DNA from: Prochilodus magdalenae
Lineage: Eukaryota; Chordata; Actinopteri; Characiformes; Prochilodontidae
DNA length: 64,000 bases
Assembly: GCA_024036415.1 (NCBI GenBank)
Contig: JAMWET010003062.1
Location: 738,501-802,500 of the forward strand
Reading direction: 5' to 3'
This document shows, piece after piece, positions 23,791 through 36,900 of this stretch. A program made the position numbers and the translations under genes. The notes beneath the pieces were generated by a model. The model did no database searches. It saw only the letters and a list, made by a program, of their open reading frames with translations, and was not told where the DNA came from. Every line of letters begins with the position of its first letter. Within the stretch, counting starts at the first letter, position 1.

Positions 23791-24207
23791 ACCAACACTT
23801 GCTGACTGAATTGCAGGGTGTTTCATTAATGAACTGCAAATAAAATGCAGAGTTATTATTTAGAGAATGAACTGGCGTTATGGAGAATACGTGAACACTC
23901 GCTGAGTGTCAGAGTCCTGCAATCATGATGCCAGTCCACACTTGCTATTAGCCGAGTGAGGGACTATTTTCTCTAGCAAGGAAACCATTACTGTTTAAAT
24001 GGCCTAGATGTCATTTCAATGCTCAGTACGATTAGAAAGTAATTTACTCATCACAGCAGTCTGTGTGTGTGTGTTCCTGACACCATTGACATGAACGATA
24101 ACACAGCTGGGGTTAAACCACAAGGTATGGTAATGATTCAGGGTAATCGTTATAATAGTAGTTTGTATAATAGATTTTCTTGAGTTATGTGTTTGTGTAT
24201 AGACGTG

Positions 24208-24252
24208 TTTGTGTGTGTGCGTGTGTGCGCGCGCGCGCGCGCGTGTGTGTGA
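24208..24252. repeat. Alternating GT/GC tract with Z-DNA potential
   Basis: GTGTGTGCGTGTG passes into seven to nine consecutive GC dinucleotides and back to GTGTGTG. Strict purine-pyrimidine alternation with a CG core is the classic Z-DNA-forming composition. Confidence 0.9.
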
Positions 24253-24355
24253 TGTATATGTTAGTGTGTTTGTTTTTGGGAACTGAAGATTTCAGTAGGA
24301 GGAGAACACAGACGTCACATTTAGTCAAATGTGGGATCCAATACGTAAACACCCA

Positions 24356-24439
24356 CTCCCTCTCTTTCTCTTTCTCCCTCTCTCTTTCTCTCTCTTACAC
24401 TCTAGCTCTCTCTCTCTCACTATCTCTCTCTCTCTTTCT
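24356..24439. repeat. (CT)n-rich tract
   Basis: Impure CT/TTTC tract immediately upstream of the CpG-bearing patch at 24.45 kb. Confidence 0.9.
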
Positions 24440-24740
24440 GTAGGGGTGTACAGAGGTGTCCTCTGACTCTGCCTGTGATGTCATAGCGTAGTGGGATTCC
24501 GTTGCTACGAAGCGTGTGGCTCCGCCCCCTCATGTCAGGGTGGCTGGGGGATCAAGCACTGCTCAAAGAGAGAAGAGAAACTGTGGTTTTCAGTGAACGT
24601 CACGGCAGCGTTTCAGCACCCACTGCACACGCAGACTAACACACACACGCATCTTCATGTTCACAAACGTTTTCAACCTGCACAAAAGTCACCCTCAGGG
24701 TGTGACGCAGTGGCCCAGAGGAGCCGGTGGGGGTTTTCCA
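24440..24740. promoter_or_regulatory. Promoter-like CpG patch with X-box-like, GC-box and kappaB-like sites
   Basis: The patch is CpG-richer than its surroundings. It contains CCGTTGCTACGAAGCG (24,499-24,514; an RFX-like half-site GTTGCT plus downstream half), GGCTCCGCCCCC (24,518-24,529; Sp1-type GC box), GTGATGTCAT (24,475-24,484; near the CRE consensus) and GGGGTTTTCC (24,730-24,739; exact fit to the NF-kappaB pattern). An ATG at 24,532 opens a 35-codon frame (24,532-24,639) beginning MSGWLGDQALLKERRETVVF. No known protein is recognised, and no splice donor is evident. It could be a promoter or enhancer, or a chance GC-rich island. Confidence 0.35.
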
Positions 24741-25170
24741 GTGAAATGTGTGTTTGGATGGACAGACGGACAGTGGGTGAGGTGAGATACAGCCTTTGGT
24801 GGAGTTTCAGTGGGTGCTGTGTGGGCCACACACCATTACCTATGCAAATAAGCATCTAGAGTCAATGTATTATCTGTGTCCTTTATATCATTTACCATGA
24901 ATAAATGATCTCCTCAGTATAACATGCATCATTTCTTTTCTGATAATTGGATATATATTCAATAGCCGTAATAACAGCTCTTATCCTGTTAGGTGGTAAA
25001 GATTACACAAATCTCTTAAGAGCCTTCACTTTTACACTAACTTCACATCAGAGCGGAACACAACACTAGCATTTCTACCTTAGGGATAACAACCGCAGGG
25101 TGTCCATTTGTAAGTGGATCAGACAGAATATCGTTTTACCAGTAGGTTATCCCAACAGCAAGTTCATTAC

Positions 25171-25555
25171 TTGTACAAAAGTATCCAGACACGCTTTTTA
25201 ATAATCAATTTCTGCTACTTTAATGTGCATTCCTGGCACAAACGTCCAGTTACACATACACAGTAAATATAATCTTTCTTTGCCTTTTCAAATCATTGCT
25301 AATAGAACAGGGCGTTCTGGAGCAGCTGCACATGAGCTTAAGGTCATCATTCCCAATGTCAAGCCATGGATAGAGGGCTCCCAGCACTGGGCCATGGAGC
25401 ACTGGAAATGTGTTTTCTGAGAAGGTGGTGCTCCTTTTTGGGATGAGTTGGAATGACTTTTGTGATGCAGAACTGAAAATAACCACCCTCTATACCTGGT
25501 CTCACCAATCATCCTAAGGTTTAATGCAATTATCACAACATCCAACATCATAATG
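25171..25555 (+). mobile_element. Deleted Tc1-like transposon copy
   Basis: It starts with the Tc1-like end TACAAAAGTATCCAGACACG (25,174). A + frame then reads GRSGAAAHELKVIIPN and AMEHWKCVF, matching the linker between the DNA-binding and catalytic parts of Tc1 transposases ('GRAAAHKPKITMHNAK..' and '..LEQWKRVLWSDES'). It stops at TGA, and the sequence then jumps to TTTTTGGGATGAGTTGGAAT, corresponding to the LWDELE segment close to the C terminus. The catalytic core between them is deleted. Confidence 0.85.
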
Positions 25556-26328
<773 letters not shown>

Positions 26329-26689
26329 CTTTATGAAGGTAGCTTACGTAGCAAGCTTGCTGTTTTTTGTCATCTGTACTGCATCTCGTCAATGATCCTT
26401 TCCCAAAGCTTTCAAGATAGAATCACTAACCTGTGCTCAAATCTATACCCGAGTAACATGCTTGTACTTTTGGAATGATTTAATACATGGATTTGAACAG
26501 CTATTGTTCTCTTTAGGAATGAATGTCCGGACTGCATAGAAAATGTCTAAATCTGAACTGCCACTGATTATGTCAGAGTGGGCAACTTATATTAACAACC
26601 AAACACAGTTATTACATAGTAATGTTGACTAATGCTCTAAATACACTCATACTCATAATGCAGACACACACAGACACACACATCCACAA

Positions 26690-26820
26690 AGGAATACCAT
26701 AAACTCACCTTGTGCACCATAGTAACCACCTGCAATTACTATCTGAGATATCACAGCAACCACCTGCAAGACCATAACAATCACTTAGCTACATCTTAGC
26801 ACCAGAGCACAATCTCATGA
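26690..26820. repeat. Decayed AGCAACCACC-type minisatellite
   Basis: CACAGCAACCACCTGCAAGA, AGTAACCACCTGCAAT and ACAATCACTTAGC are related to the array at 1,456-1,930, with about three decayed units. Confidence 0.65.
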
Positions 26821-26858
26821 AACCCTTGGAACCAAATGGAAAACCCTAGCACACAGCT

Positions 26859-26881
26859 GTCTCTCTCTCTCTCTCTCTCTC

Positions 26882-26929
<48 letters not shown>

Positions 26930-26992
26930 GCTCTCTCTCTCTTTCGCTCTTCCTCTTTGCCTCTCTCTCTCTCTCTCTCTCGCTCTCTCTTT
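26859..26992. repeat. (CT)n microsatellite
   Basis: CT tract of about 134 bp with TTTCG and TTCC interruptions, ending in a run of A. Confidence 0.97.
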
Positions 26993-27416
26993 AAAAAAAA
27001 CAAACACAGTACTGATCTTTGAGTGCTATTAGCTGACTTTGCTAAGGTACAAACTTAATGTTAGCTCTCAAATATTTCCTGCTAGTCTGGCATTTTGTTT
27101 ACAGTACAGATAAATATTCTAATAATTTCAAATGTAAGTTAGTCTCCCTTTCTTCCCTCTTCCCTTTCTGTCTCTCTCTTTTATCCTTTCAGTCTGTTCT
27201 TCTTAGAAAGCTTTTTAAAGAAATCTTTCTCTGTACCTCCTTGGTAGGGAGAATGTCCACATTCCCATTGTGAGAGTGACCCACATCCGCTGTGTGCGTG
27301 TGTGTGTCTGTGTGTGTTGATAGATGAAGTCTTTCTATCTGGCAGAAGGTATTTTTGGGACACTGAGGTAAGCCAGCATTAAAAATGGAGATGGTGGCTG
27401 GCAGTTCTGCTGTTCT

Positions 27417-27466
<50 letters not shown>

Positions 27467-27483
27467 AGTCTCTTTTTCTCTCG
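27417..27483. repeat. (CT)n microsatellite
   Basis: About 20 pure CT units plus an impure tail. Confidence 0.97.
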
Positions 27484-29081
27484 CACTCCTTTTCTGTCTC
27501 ATCTTTTAGTGTACATATTACAGTTCATGAAATGGAGGTGGGCTAGTGTCTGTACGTCTGGGGTCGGCTGTGTTGTTGTTCACCGCAACAGGTGTAGCAG
27601 GTGTTTGTAGCTGGCTTTAGGGGATTTTAAAGTAAACCCACCAGTGGTTTATTAGACGCTGTGATACTCAGAGACATCAAACTGAGAGACAGTGGAGGTG
27701 GGGGATGGGCAAGATTTACTGTCAGTATTTTGGTAATTAGGACATTGCGTTACACTAGCAGTGCGAAAACAAGTCTGTTTTTGATTTGTATCTGTTCCTG
27801 CAACACTGCTCTCTCACCATGACCCTATATGAAGACAGAAGAAAATACAGTCGCAGGCACTCACAGATGTTTTCTCACATGTGTATACGTGTATAGGTGT
27901 ATGCTTGTTTGGTTGTAGAGTATGAGGTGAGGCTGGAAAATGGAAACTTGCCTGCAGTCTTTAGTGTGTGTGTGTGTGTGTGTAGATTGTAGAGCTTGTG
28001 TTCCTGCCCCATCAAAAGTAAGCTTGTGAAAGTGCCGCTGGAAAAAGAACGCACAGGGCTATAAAAACAAGTGCAGCTGATTTTGCAATACATGTTGCAA
28101 GAGCTTATTATGAGGCGGAGGCAGAAATGTGAGATGGAAAAAAACGAAGAAAGAGTGGTCTATTATTGTCTTCTATCTTTCTTTCACTTCACTATTGCAA
28201 GATACGTTTACAGCAAGCTGATAGAGAAGTGGTCTCCTTCTTCTCCTTCTTCTATCTCTCTCTCAAAACATTTGTGCAACTTGAAGCCTGTTTTACGCAT
28301 CAGATCTAAACATGGGCCACTTCCTGTGGCAAGGTGCCAACTTCCTGCGTGGCTGGTCAGACGTTATCTTTAGCTGCTACAGCAACACCAGCATCCAGCT
28401 GTTTCCTCTTCTGACTTGAGAAAAGGACAGAGAGAGGGAAGAGCGTAGACATTGCCATGTAAGCTCTTTGCCTTAGCTTTCATTTCCCAAGGCTTTCCAG
28501 TGAGCCACGCCCAAACACTCAAGGTACTACTGCTACAAGAGTGGCTGTATCACTGTCTAATCTCACACATCCATCAGTCCAGATAAGAGCAAAACCAGCT
28601 GCAATTGCTTTTTCATTTCTGAAAAATGTTTCTTTGCACAGCTACTTGCTATATCTGCTGTCCTTTTGGGTCCTAGATAAATGGTCACATGTTATGAAGT
28701 AGGCTAATTATTGGCAAGTGAACCAAAGACACTGAACATTTATTTGGCTAGCACATGTTAACTGTGACATAAAGCAGGAACTACTAAATACTACGTTATA
28801 CTACATATATGCTGTTATACTACTTATATATCCATTTGTACAAATGTATGAAATGATTATTTCATAATTCCATAATTAGCAAAGTTTTCCATAGCATGAC
28901 AGAAATTATACCTACATCTAGCTAGGTAGCTAGCTAAATCTAACTCCATATGTTTTTTTTGAAGATACGCTAGGGAATATACCTTAATCATGCAAATCAT
29001 TAGCTGGGTAATGCCAGTATTTACTGTTTAAAAAGCTGGGTTTTAATACACATAACCAGTTTCGGTATGATTTTTTTAATA
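27484..29081. other. Gene-free stretch
   Basis: A short (TG)n lies at 27,965-27,983. 28,440-28,640 is compact and of balanced composition. 28,750-29,040 is AT-rich. The 100-codon + open frame at 28,071-28,373 is unrecognised. No gene is supported. Confidence 0.45.
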
Positions 29082-29930
29082 TACACAGCTAAAAAAAAAT
29101 AAAGGAAGACTTTGAAAAAATGTCAGATGTCAATGGAATAAAAAACATGCAGAATATCTTTCCTTATATGGACTGGGTCATGTGTTGGGGACAAAAAGAT
29201 TCCACATGGTTTGATTCAAATGAAAATGATCACCCTACAGAGGGTTGAATTCAAAGACACCCTGAAAATCAAAGTGAAAAAAAAAATGCAGCAAGGTAGC
29301 CCATCTAACCAAAATTGCATCGCAGCAACTCAAAATGGTACTCAGTAGATTGTATGGTCTCCACGTGCTTGTATGCATGCCTGACAATGTCGGGTCATGC
29401 CCCTAATGAGATGACGAATGGTGTCCTAGGGGATCTCCACCCAGATCTGGACCAGGGCATCACTGAGCTCCTGGACAGTCTGAAGTGCAACCTGGTGGCG
29501 TCGGATGGACCGAAACATAATGTTCCAGAGGTGTTCTATTGGATTTAGGTCAGGCGAGCAGGGAGGCTGCAATGGCATCTGACAGTGGTTCCAAGGATTT
29601 CATCCCGATACCTAATAGCAGTCGGGGTGCCGTTGCGTAGCCTGTAGAGGTCTGGGTGTCATTCCACACGCTGCAAAACTAGTGAATAATGAGTCAGAAA
29701 AGATGAGAGGGGGGACAAAATGTCAATGACCTCCACCTTTAAACCATTCTTGTTCTGGGGGTCGTCTCATTGTTGCTCCTCTAGTGCACCCGTGGTAAAT
29801 TTCATTAACACCAAAGCAGCTGACACTGATTAACAACACCCCCTACTACTTAATTGACCAGATCAATATTTCAGGAGTCGATGCTATATTCTGATTAAAA
29901 AGTGTTCCTTTAATTTTTTTGAGCAGTGTA
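29082..29930 (-). mobile_element. Tc1-like element with both ends, 849 bp, internally deleted
   Basis: The left end TACACAGCTAAAAAAAAATA and the right end TTTTTTTGAGCAGTGTA are degenerate inverted terminal repeats, with the TA expected at each edge of a Tc1/mariner insertion. On the minus strand, about 29,560 down to 29,341 reads SPDLNPIEHLWNIMFRSI and continues into DTIRHLIRGM with only one stop (TAG at 29,428-29,426). This is the C-terminal catalytic region. Full-length members of this fish family are about 1.3-1.6 kb, so the DNA-binding and first catalytic parts have been lost. The right ~230 bp match the family's non-coding end. Confidence 0.92.
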
Positions 29931-30512
29931 CAATGCCAATTATTGGTTATTTTTGACAGCCTTACAGTGCATACCCCCATTTGACATTTGCCAATTTCAA
30001 AAAAGGTATTTAAATACAGTTTGGGTACTGATACTTATTGCTGTATCTCAGTATATCCTGTGTTACATACTAGGAAGTAACTGGATGGGTTTTCTTTTGT
30101 TTATAGGACCCTCCTATAGGCCTGTGTACTGCCTGAAGAGATGCATGACTGCTTGGAATAATTAGCAGCACAATTACTGTTTATTTTAATTAACATAAAA
30201 AGGGCAAAAAAAAAAACTTTTGCAAAGGATACACTAGGTTTTTTGTTTTGTCCCGATACATTACAATTGACAACTTTCATAGTAGCTGTGCGGTAAGATG
30301 TGCAGAAGTGTGTTCTCTGTAAAGAATGTTAACTTACTACAGAGGACACATGTCTACACACTTCAATGCACAAATACTGTTAATTTTAACATGTTGAAAA
30401 AAATCCAACACAAAGTGTGGTCTATGGATAATTTCATTGTATGCCTGTACATTCCTTATTGATTGTCAAACTTATTAAGCCAAAACACATTCATTAAATC
30501 TAGCATCAAGAT
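29931..30512. other. Gene-free stretch
   Basis: AT-rich, with a short A-run at 30,208-30,217. No identifiable feature. Confidence 0.5.
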
Positions 30513-31245
30513 ATACAATATGGCTAAAAGTATGTGGACACCCTCCAATTTATCAATTTCAGGTGTTTCAGCCACACCCTTCCTAACATCAAAGTATCAA
30601 ATCAAGTCAAATGAAATGAAATGAAATGAAATGAAATCAAATCAAATCAAATCAAATCAAATCAAATCAAATCAAATCAAATCAAAATCTACATCATGTT
30701 TATTGTCATTTGCACAGGTGTGAAGGTGAGTGAAACTCATACATAGTCCCTTGCAGTACTTAAATACAAAAACTACACACATTTGACAACAATCAAACAC
30801 AATATTAGCTAACAGGTATATACAATTATAGCCATGCAATCTCCATAGACAAACACTGCCAGCAGAATGGGTCATACTGTTCAGTGACTTTAAATCTGGA
30901 AACGAGTGAACCACAAGTAAGTATGTAAAGGTTTTTCTCTGCTAGGCCTAATACTGCAAGTCTTGGAGCAACAACAGTTCAGCCAAGAAGCAGTAGACCT
31001 CTCAAACTCACAGTGTGGAGCCACCAAGTACTGAAACACACAGCATGTACAAATCACCTGTTTGTTGCATTCTGTTGCATTACTCCCTGCACAGTTCCTC
31101 TGGGAGCAACAACAGCACAATAACTGGACATCAGAAGCTTAATGAAATAGGTTTCTATGGCTGAGCAGCTACACACAAGCCTAGGATCACTATGCACAAT
31201 GCCAGACATTGGCTGGAGCTGTGTTCGCTAGAGTGATGGTTAAAC
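30513..31245 (+). mobile_element. Tc1-like transposon remnant split by a LINE insertion
   Basis: It starts at a TA with ATATGGCTAAAAGTATGTGG and runs through GGTGTTTCAGCCACACCC to 30,588. After the inserted LINE tail it resumes at 30,809 with CTAACAGGTATATACAAT, AGCCATGCAATCTCCATAGA and, further on, GCAACAACAGTTCAGCCAAG (about 30,967) and a GGTTTCTATGGCTGAGCAGC block (about 31,150). All are in the order of the full-length fish Tc1 family. Coding frames are broken by stops and indels, and the copy ends near TAGAGTGATGG, before the catalytic region. Confidence 0.88.
30589..30808 (-). mobile_element. LINE 3' tail with pentanucleotide (GATTT/CATTT)n end
   Basis: On the minus strand, an L2/Rex1-like 3' end (GACAATAAACATGATGTAGA near 30,710-30,691) terminates in a pentamer array at 30,686-30,596, about 12 GATTT units and then about 5 CATTT units. 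It is flanked by CTAACA at 30,583-30,588 and 30,809-30,814, which looks like a target-site duplication inside the Tc1-like copy. No coding sequence is retained; this is a strongly 5'-truncated insertion. Confidence 0.75.
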
Positions 31246-32379
31246 TTTACTAGATTTATAATTCATTTTACTGGGTTCTTGTATAGTGTAAGTGTTTGTC
31301 AACATTAACATTAACTGACTCAAATTTACCTATTTTTCTGGAGAGCTGAATCATTCATAATTCTTACTGGCACTAATGTATATTTAGTCATGTATATTAT
31401 TTAACCAGTAAAACATAATATAAAGAACTGTGCAGTCATTATTGCCATGTGCCACACCGTTATGGTTATGGTTATGGTCTAAGCAAATTGAATAACATTG
31501 CCATTTTAAATGGTGCAGTCTTGTTGATCCATTAATAACCCTTCCTGTTTCAGACAGATTATTCTTAGGTCGTGCTGTTGTGGGTGCAGTTTCTATTGCT
31601 GTTCTTCCTTTTTCTGCATTTCTCCCTTCCTGACCCCACTCTGACCTTCAGCTCTTTGTTTGGGCGTTGGAATTGTGTGTGTCCTGATGCTGTTTTGCCG
31701 GACTTGTTTGAAAACTCTCCTCTGGCGAAGTTTCATACAGGCTGACCTTTGCCTGTGTGTGTTCATGGAGGGATGTGGTGCTCCTTTCTGCCTCAGACAG
31801 GAAGTGGGAATCCCAAATCCATCCACCATGTTTGCGAGAGAACATCTGCTCCTCGTTTGTTCCAGTCGCTCTTGTTTTTATTCCTCCGTCCGGCCCACCC
31901 TCACATTCTGTCCATCCCGACCCCTGCGTGATGACAAATCGCACTCCCTTTCTTAATGTGTTTGTCCCTCCGATCCTTTCTCTTTTCTTTTGCTCTCTCT
32001 TTCCATCTGTCTCTTCTGAGCTGGTGGATAGTTTTTCCGATGGAACTGTTGAAATTGGAGGAGACTTTGTTTTTGGTGGGTCAGGTTTGTGCTGAGATAG
32101 AGATGCTGAGCGTTGCTTTCAAATACTGTATTGTGTATTTTCTGTCTAAATGTGGATGGGCCATGGGCTGACCTGTTTTTTTCAACAGTGGCCAAAGAAC
32201 TTTCTTGGGCCTGTATCACTATTCCGGATAAAACTGCATAGTGTATGGGTCTTTGAACCTAAATCCCTCTCAAATAGCTAGAACAGGTTCCTCACAAATC
32301 ATCTCATCCCTGCTAAAGAAAGTAATTGTGCCTACTATGTAGTGTGCAAACAGTTTTGCATACTCATTCTGAGATGCAT
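31246..32379. other. Gene-free stretch with overlapping open frames
   Basis: GGTTATGGTTATGGTTAT-like hexamers occur at about 31,459-31,477. 31,580-32,170 is stop-poor in four or more frames on both strands, but no frame shows a recognisable domain, and the region lacks a consistent splice pattern. It may be transcribed or conserved DNA, but no gene can be assigned. Confidence 0.4.
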
Positions 32380-32705
32380 TACATGGCCAAAAGTATGTGG
32401 ACACACCCATTGCTAACAAGTGTATAAAATCACTCGTAATCTCCAGATACAAACACTGATAGTACAAGGGATCATACTGAAGAGCTCAGTGACATTAAAG
32501 GTGCCATTGACTTTCCAGTTTATTTCATTTCTGCACTGTTAGATCTATAGTCGGCTGTAGGGGTTGTTGTTTATAAAAAGCCAAAAAGAAAACAACAGTT
32601 CAGTTATGAAGGAGTAGACCATGCCAACACACAGAACTGTGGGAGCTTCAAATGAGTTTTCATGATTGAGAAGCTCCTCAGAAGCCTAGATGGCACCAAA
32701 AAGTT
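32380..32705 (+). mobile_element. Tc1-like transposon remnant
   Basis: It starts TACATGGCCAAAAGTATGTG, the same end as the copy at 30.5 kb. It continues with CCATTGCTAACAAGTGTATA and CAACAGTTCAGTTATGAAGG, and ends in GGGAGCTTCAAATGAGTTTT and GAAGCCTAGATGGCACC. The order follows the family consensus as I remember it. No open frame survives. Confidence 0.85.
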
Positions 32706-33004
32706 ATCACTCGTTAGCAAAACAATTACAACCACACCCACTTTTAGGCCTTGATATTTAAGAAACTAATGGCAATGCCAAGCTACAGTTTAAAAAGTAT
32801 CAATATCTGGTTTTATGTGGACTGACCTGCACTTAATGCACTTAACTCACTTAAATTGTTAAAAAGCTTATAAGATCACTAGGTCTAGTTACCTGTATCA
32901 CAATCAGTGCAATAAGCTCTCATAAATAAAAACCCTGGTCCCACTTCTGAGAGATGATCTATCACTCAATCAATGGAAATGATGTATATATTAAGTTTCT
33001 TTTT

Positions 33005-33055
33005 TTTTGCCTTTCTTTTGCCTCCCCCTCTCTCTCCCTCTTTCTGTCTCTCTGC

Positions 33056-33092
<37 letters not shown>

Positions 33093-33118
33093 CTTGCTCT
33101 CCAACCCCCCTCTCTCTC
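33005..33118. repeat. CT-rich microsatellite
   Basis: Impure pyrimidine tract with a pure (CT)n core at about 33,060-33,090. Confidence 0.95.
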
Positions 33119-33894
33119 ATGTACACATTCCGAGTGCTCAGACAGTAAACATTTAGAAACATTAAGAGAGAGTGTGTGCGAGACAGTGTTTATTTCTCTG
33201 TTGAACTTTACTCTGCATGACTGATGCGAGATTGCCTCGGACTCTAGCAGACAGAAGAGGGCAAGGAGGAGGGAAAGAATGAATAAAAAGGAGAGAGTTG
33301 AGAATGGTAATCTGATAAATGATGAAGAATGATAAAATCTTCCATTGAATGAGGAGATGCAGGGAGACATACATAGCGAATACTGAGGTAATACTGATAT
33401 ATATATAAAATCAATTATAAAAGGCAAAATGAACAATTGTATTTATCTGTTTTATTTGGTTGGTATATTTGGTTCTTTGTGCTGGTTTGCCACTACGTTT
33501 GCCTTTCCCTGCAATCTGACAAAGGACAATCCTATTTCTGACACCACTGTGGCATCAATGTAGAGTAAGAAACCCTGGAAACACAGCCCTTTAGACGAAA
33601 GGTCTTGTATTGAACACGGCTGAAGTGGAAACAGCCCAGGGCTACAGAATAACCACCGCATCACTTTCATATCTCAACAAGTACACTGCATACAAATATA
33701 TCAGTCCTGACTGGTCACATGTATTTAGGTCTCTGTAGTGCTACCCTAAGCCTGTGTACATGGCCATGTCTCCTGCTTGGATGATGATTGGATGCTACAG
33801 TATACTTCAAAATAATTACGGGTAAATATCAGCTTTGTATATTTGCATGATCTTTGCTGATTTTTGCTGAACCAGGCTGTCAGGCTTACTCGTA
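33119..33894. other. Gene-free stretch
   Basis: A (TA)4-5 run lies at 33,399-33,408. Nothing else is identifiable. The left part of the LINE tail at 33.9 kb may extend into 33,760-33,894. Confidence 0.45.
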
Positions 33895-33960
33895 ACACAA
33901 TGTTAAGAGAGATTTTAATCTTGAGGGATTTCCTGGTTAAATAAAGGTTAAATAAACACC
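33895..33960 (+). mobile_element. LINE 3' end with GGTTAAATAAA repeats
   Basis: GATTTCCTGGTTAAATAAAG is followed by GTTAAATAAAC, the 11-bp tandem repeat that terminates a common fish non-LTR element ('tcctggttaaataaaggttaaataaa'). Only the tail is recognisable. Confidence 0.65.
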
Positions 33961-36900
33961 GTGTTAAAACTACCTCCAACTTGTAAAGACTTTGTAGACC
34001 TTGACCTGGCTAGCCCTTCCTGTGAGTAGTTTATATGCTTCAGACTGTTGCGTTATAAAACTCTCTGTGGTTAAAGTAATAGGTGTGAATTCTCGACTTA
34101 TACATGCAACACAATGGAATGGAATCAGTAAAGACATAAGTTTCCATGACAGCTTGCTCCATGGCATCCCGGGAAGTCACCAAAGTTTTCCAATAATGCT
34201 GCTTTTCATGGGCAGGACTGGGCCAGAGGCAGTGTGCCAGTGTGCCAGCTCCACAGTGGGCATCATTCCAGTGTCTACAATCAGTCCCTGTCAGCCTGCA
34301 GACCTGATGGACACAGTGAGAAAAGAGTCAGGCATCTCTCCCTCTCTCTCTCTTTCTTTCTCTCTAGCCATCTCTCCTTCTCCCTCTCTCTCTGGAGGAT
34401 GAAGGGAAGCTTTATGCCCTGGCATGGACCGCAGGGTCGTGAGTGGCACAGACTGCGGGCGTCACCCAGGGGGCATTCAGAGATGGCACGCAGCTCTCAC
34501 TGCAGCAAGAAACATGCCAGGAGTGTGCACAGACACACAGGCGCATACACACATAACCACACTTTTATGCAGGCCGGATGTGCTCAGAAAACGGACCCAG
34601 TCTGGGGTTAGGGGGACAAAGTGTGCTGCTAGTGCTGGCCAGTACTGATAAAATCCAAAGTTCTGTCCAAATATCTAACACTATGGGACTTGCTTTAATA
34701 AAGTTAATGGTCCCATGTGTGCTAGTACTCTAACACAAACAGAGCACTCTTATACAAACAGGTACTGAAATAGCTCGGTTTAATTGGACTGTTTTGTTGT
34801 CTTCCTCTTAAAAGCTTATCCAAGGGAATTGCAGTGTAAGACCAGACACTCAGTGCAAGCACCTGAATGCAAATGACTGAGTCTGGCCAATGCACTCCAA
34901 ATGCATGGGCCTTCTGTACAAACTCAACTAGTAGTCTTACATTACTATGACAGTTAAAACACTCAAAGAGTCAAGAGAAGAAAACTCAGAATGAAACATG
35001 TAAACTGTTTTAGCTGAAGAGGTGATGATCTATCATATATATGTATACGCAAGGACACATTGTAAGCAGACAATTTGGCGGACAGCTAGACAACTTGGTC
35101 CGAGCCATAAAGGAGGTCACAGGACAGGGGTTGGAAATTTATGAGAAAGTGTGTAGCACTCCAACATATTGTCTGTTCATGGGAAAAGCCCGCCAACCAC
35201 TCCCCACCCCCATCGCTATTAGGAGCCAGTGCTTATGTCTTTGATTAGGATGTGCATACACAGATCAATTCAATATGCACGATTATTCACATTAGTGTCA
35301 GATTTGAGTCAATTTCCTACACAAATGCCAACCATCATGCTAGAAACACTGGATCTGAAAACTGGAATCGGATTTGTGCAATTAGGCATGTAGAGCGAAC
35401 ACAGCCGAAGTGGCTCAGACCTTTTTGCAAAGAAATGGATTTGTGACACTTCAGCCTGGTAATGTGAGCTAGTCTCAGATCTAACTCAAATGATAGCTAT
35501 ATTTTGAACTGTGCTTTTCAAACTATATACCCAATAAATACCATATTTTACAGCCAACGAGAGGCAAAAATAAGCTTGTTTTTGTTGCAAGATATATGCA
35601 ATACAAACACTGTATTCTGCTTTATTAGAGAGGCAGGCAGCAATAAGGACGTTTCTGTTCCACAAGAAAAAAAAAAAAACATTGGTACATTCAGTCTACT
35701 ACCTCATGAGAAACATGTGCTGGGCAGTGAACGTGTGAAGTTTCTCTCTTGTCCACTCTTCTCAGTTTTGCACGTTTGTGAGACGGAAACAGTATATCTA
35801 TATATACAGTGTCTATGTTTGAACACTGACTTTTGCATGTCTGACCAACTCAATGCATTCTGCAGGCTGTTGACACAATAACATCATCAACACTTCAAGC
35901 CACAATAGCTGCCTCAATGCATCTGCACATTTGTGATGTAATTTCTCTGATGGATGTGATTGCCACTCTAGACGAAGTGAAAAGGTTTCATTCTGGGTAG
36001 GAAGCTTAGGCCAGATTGGGAGACTGGGTTTTTCTAATCTGTGGGTGTGTGTAAGCGTGAGAGAGAAAGAATGATGAGAAAGATGCTTTAGGTGTTGAAG
36101 TGACCTAGCCATGCAGCATAAAGAAAGACTCATACCAGGGAGGGTAGAAAATTCTCAGAACTTGGGTTAAAATATCCCCTTTTGGATGGGGGTAGGAATG
36201 ACAGATAGAACGCATGAACTAGAAGAAGATAGGATGGTTTAGGGGTGGTTGGTGGTAACTGCAAATGCTTACAGAAAATAGAGATGTCCATTTGTAGGGC
36301 ATTAGATAGAAGGAGGAGGGGTTTCAGTCATGGTCCTCCCCGCAAAGTCCAGATATTCCATGTGTGAATTATTAATATCTGGTCACAAAGTTTGCTTAGA
36401 ATCAGTGATTAAAAAAGCTTTCCACCAGCTGTTGCCATCATCGTAATGTTTACTTAGTTATATGGCCAAAAAATCATAAATACGCTCACACTCACTTTTA
36501 CCCAACAGTTTGACTTTATCATTTATAATTCTCTGCAGTTTATGCTTGCTACATTTGTCCAACTTAGCAACAGTTGCTAAGAAAGAACACATTAAACAGC
36601 ACAAGTCAATTTCTCTTCTAGAATTCAGCATTTGTGTGAAAGCTTGGTGTAGACGACATGTTTTATTTCTGAAGCAATAAGAGCTGGTTCATACATAGCA
36701 CCGACGTTCATCTCAGGTGATCTGATCAGAGTAAGACTTTGAGACATGTAGCTGTTTACTCTTTTTGATATTGAATTTTTGTATTGAATTAATCTCCCGT
36801 GATTGTTAATGATCAGATTTAATGATTGGAAGGGTGCAGTGCATATATACTACATTAACACATAATTAATAACTGACTGCTTTTGTTGTCAGACAAAAAT

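Noticed and set aside
31593..32219. Cluster of overlapping open frames on both strands
   Set aside because: Mutually overlapping frames of similar length in a stop-poor GC patch; no frame stands out.
35041..35244. 67-codon open frame with a compact, protein-like translation
   Set aside because: No recognised family, no splice sites or promoter, and ordinary length for chance.
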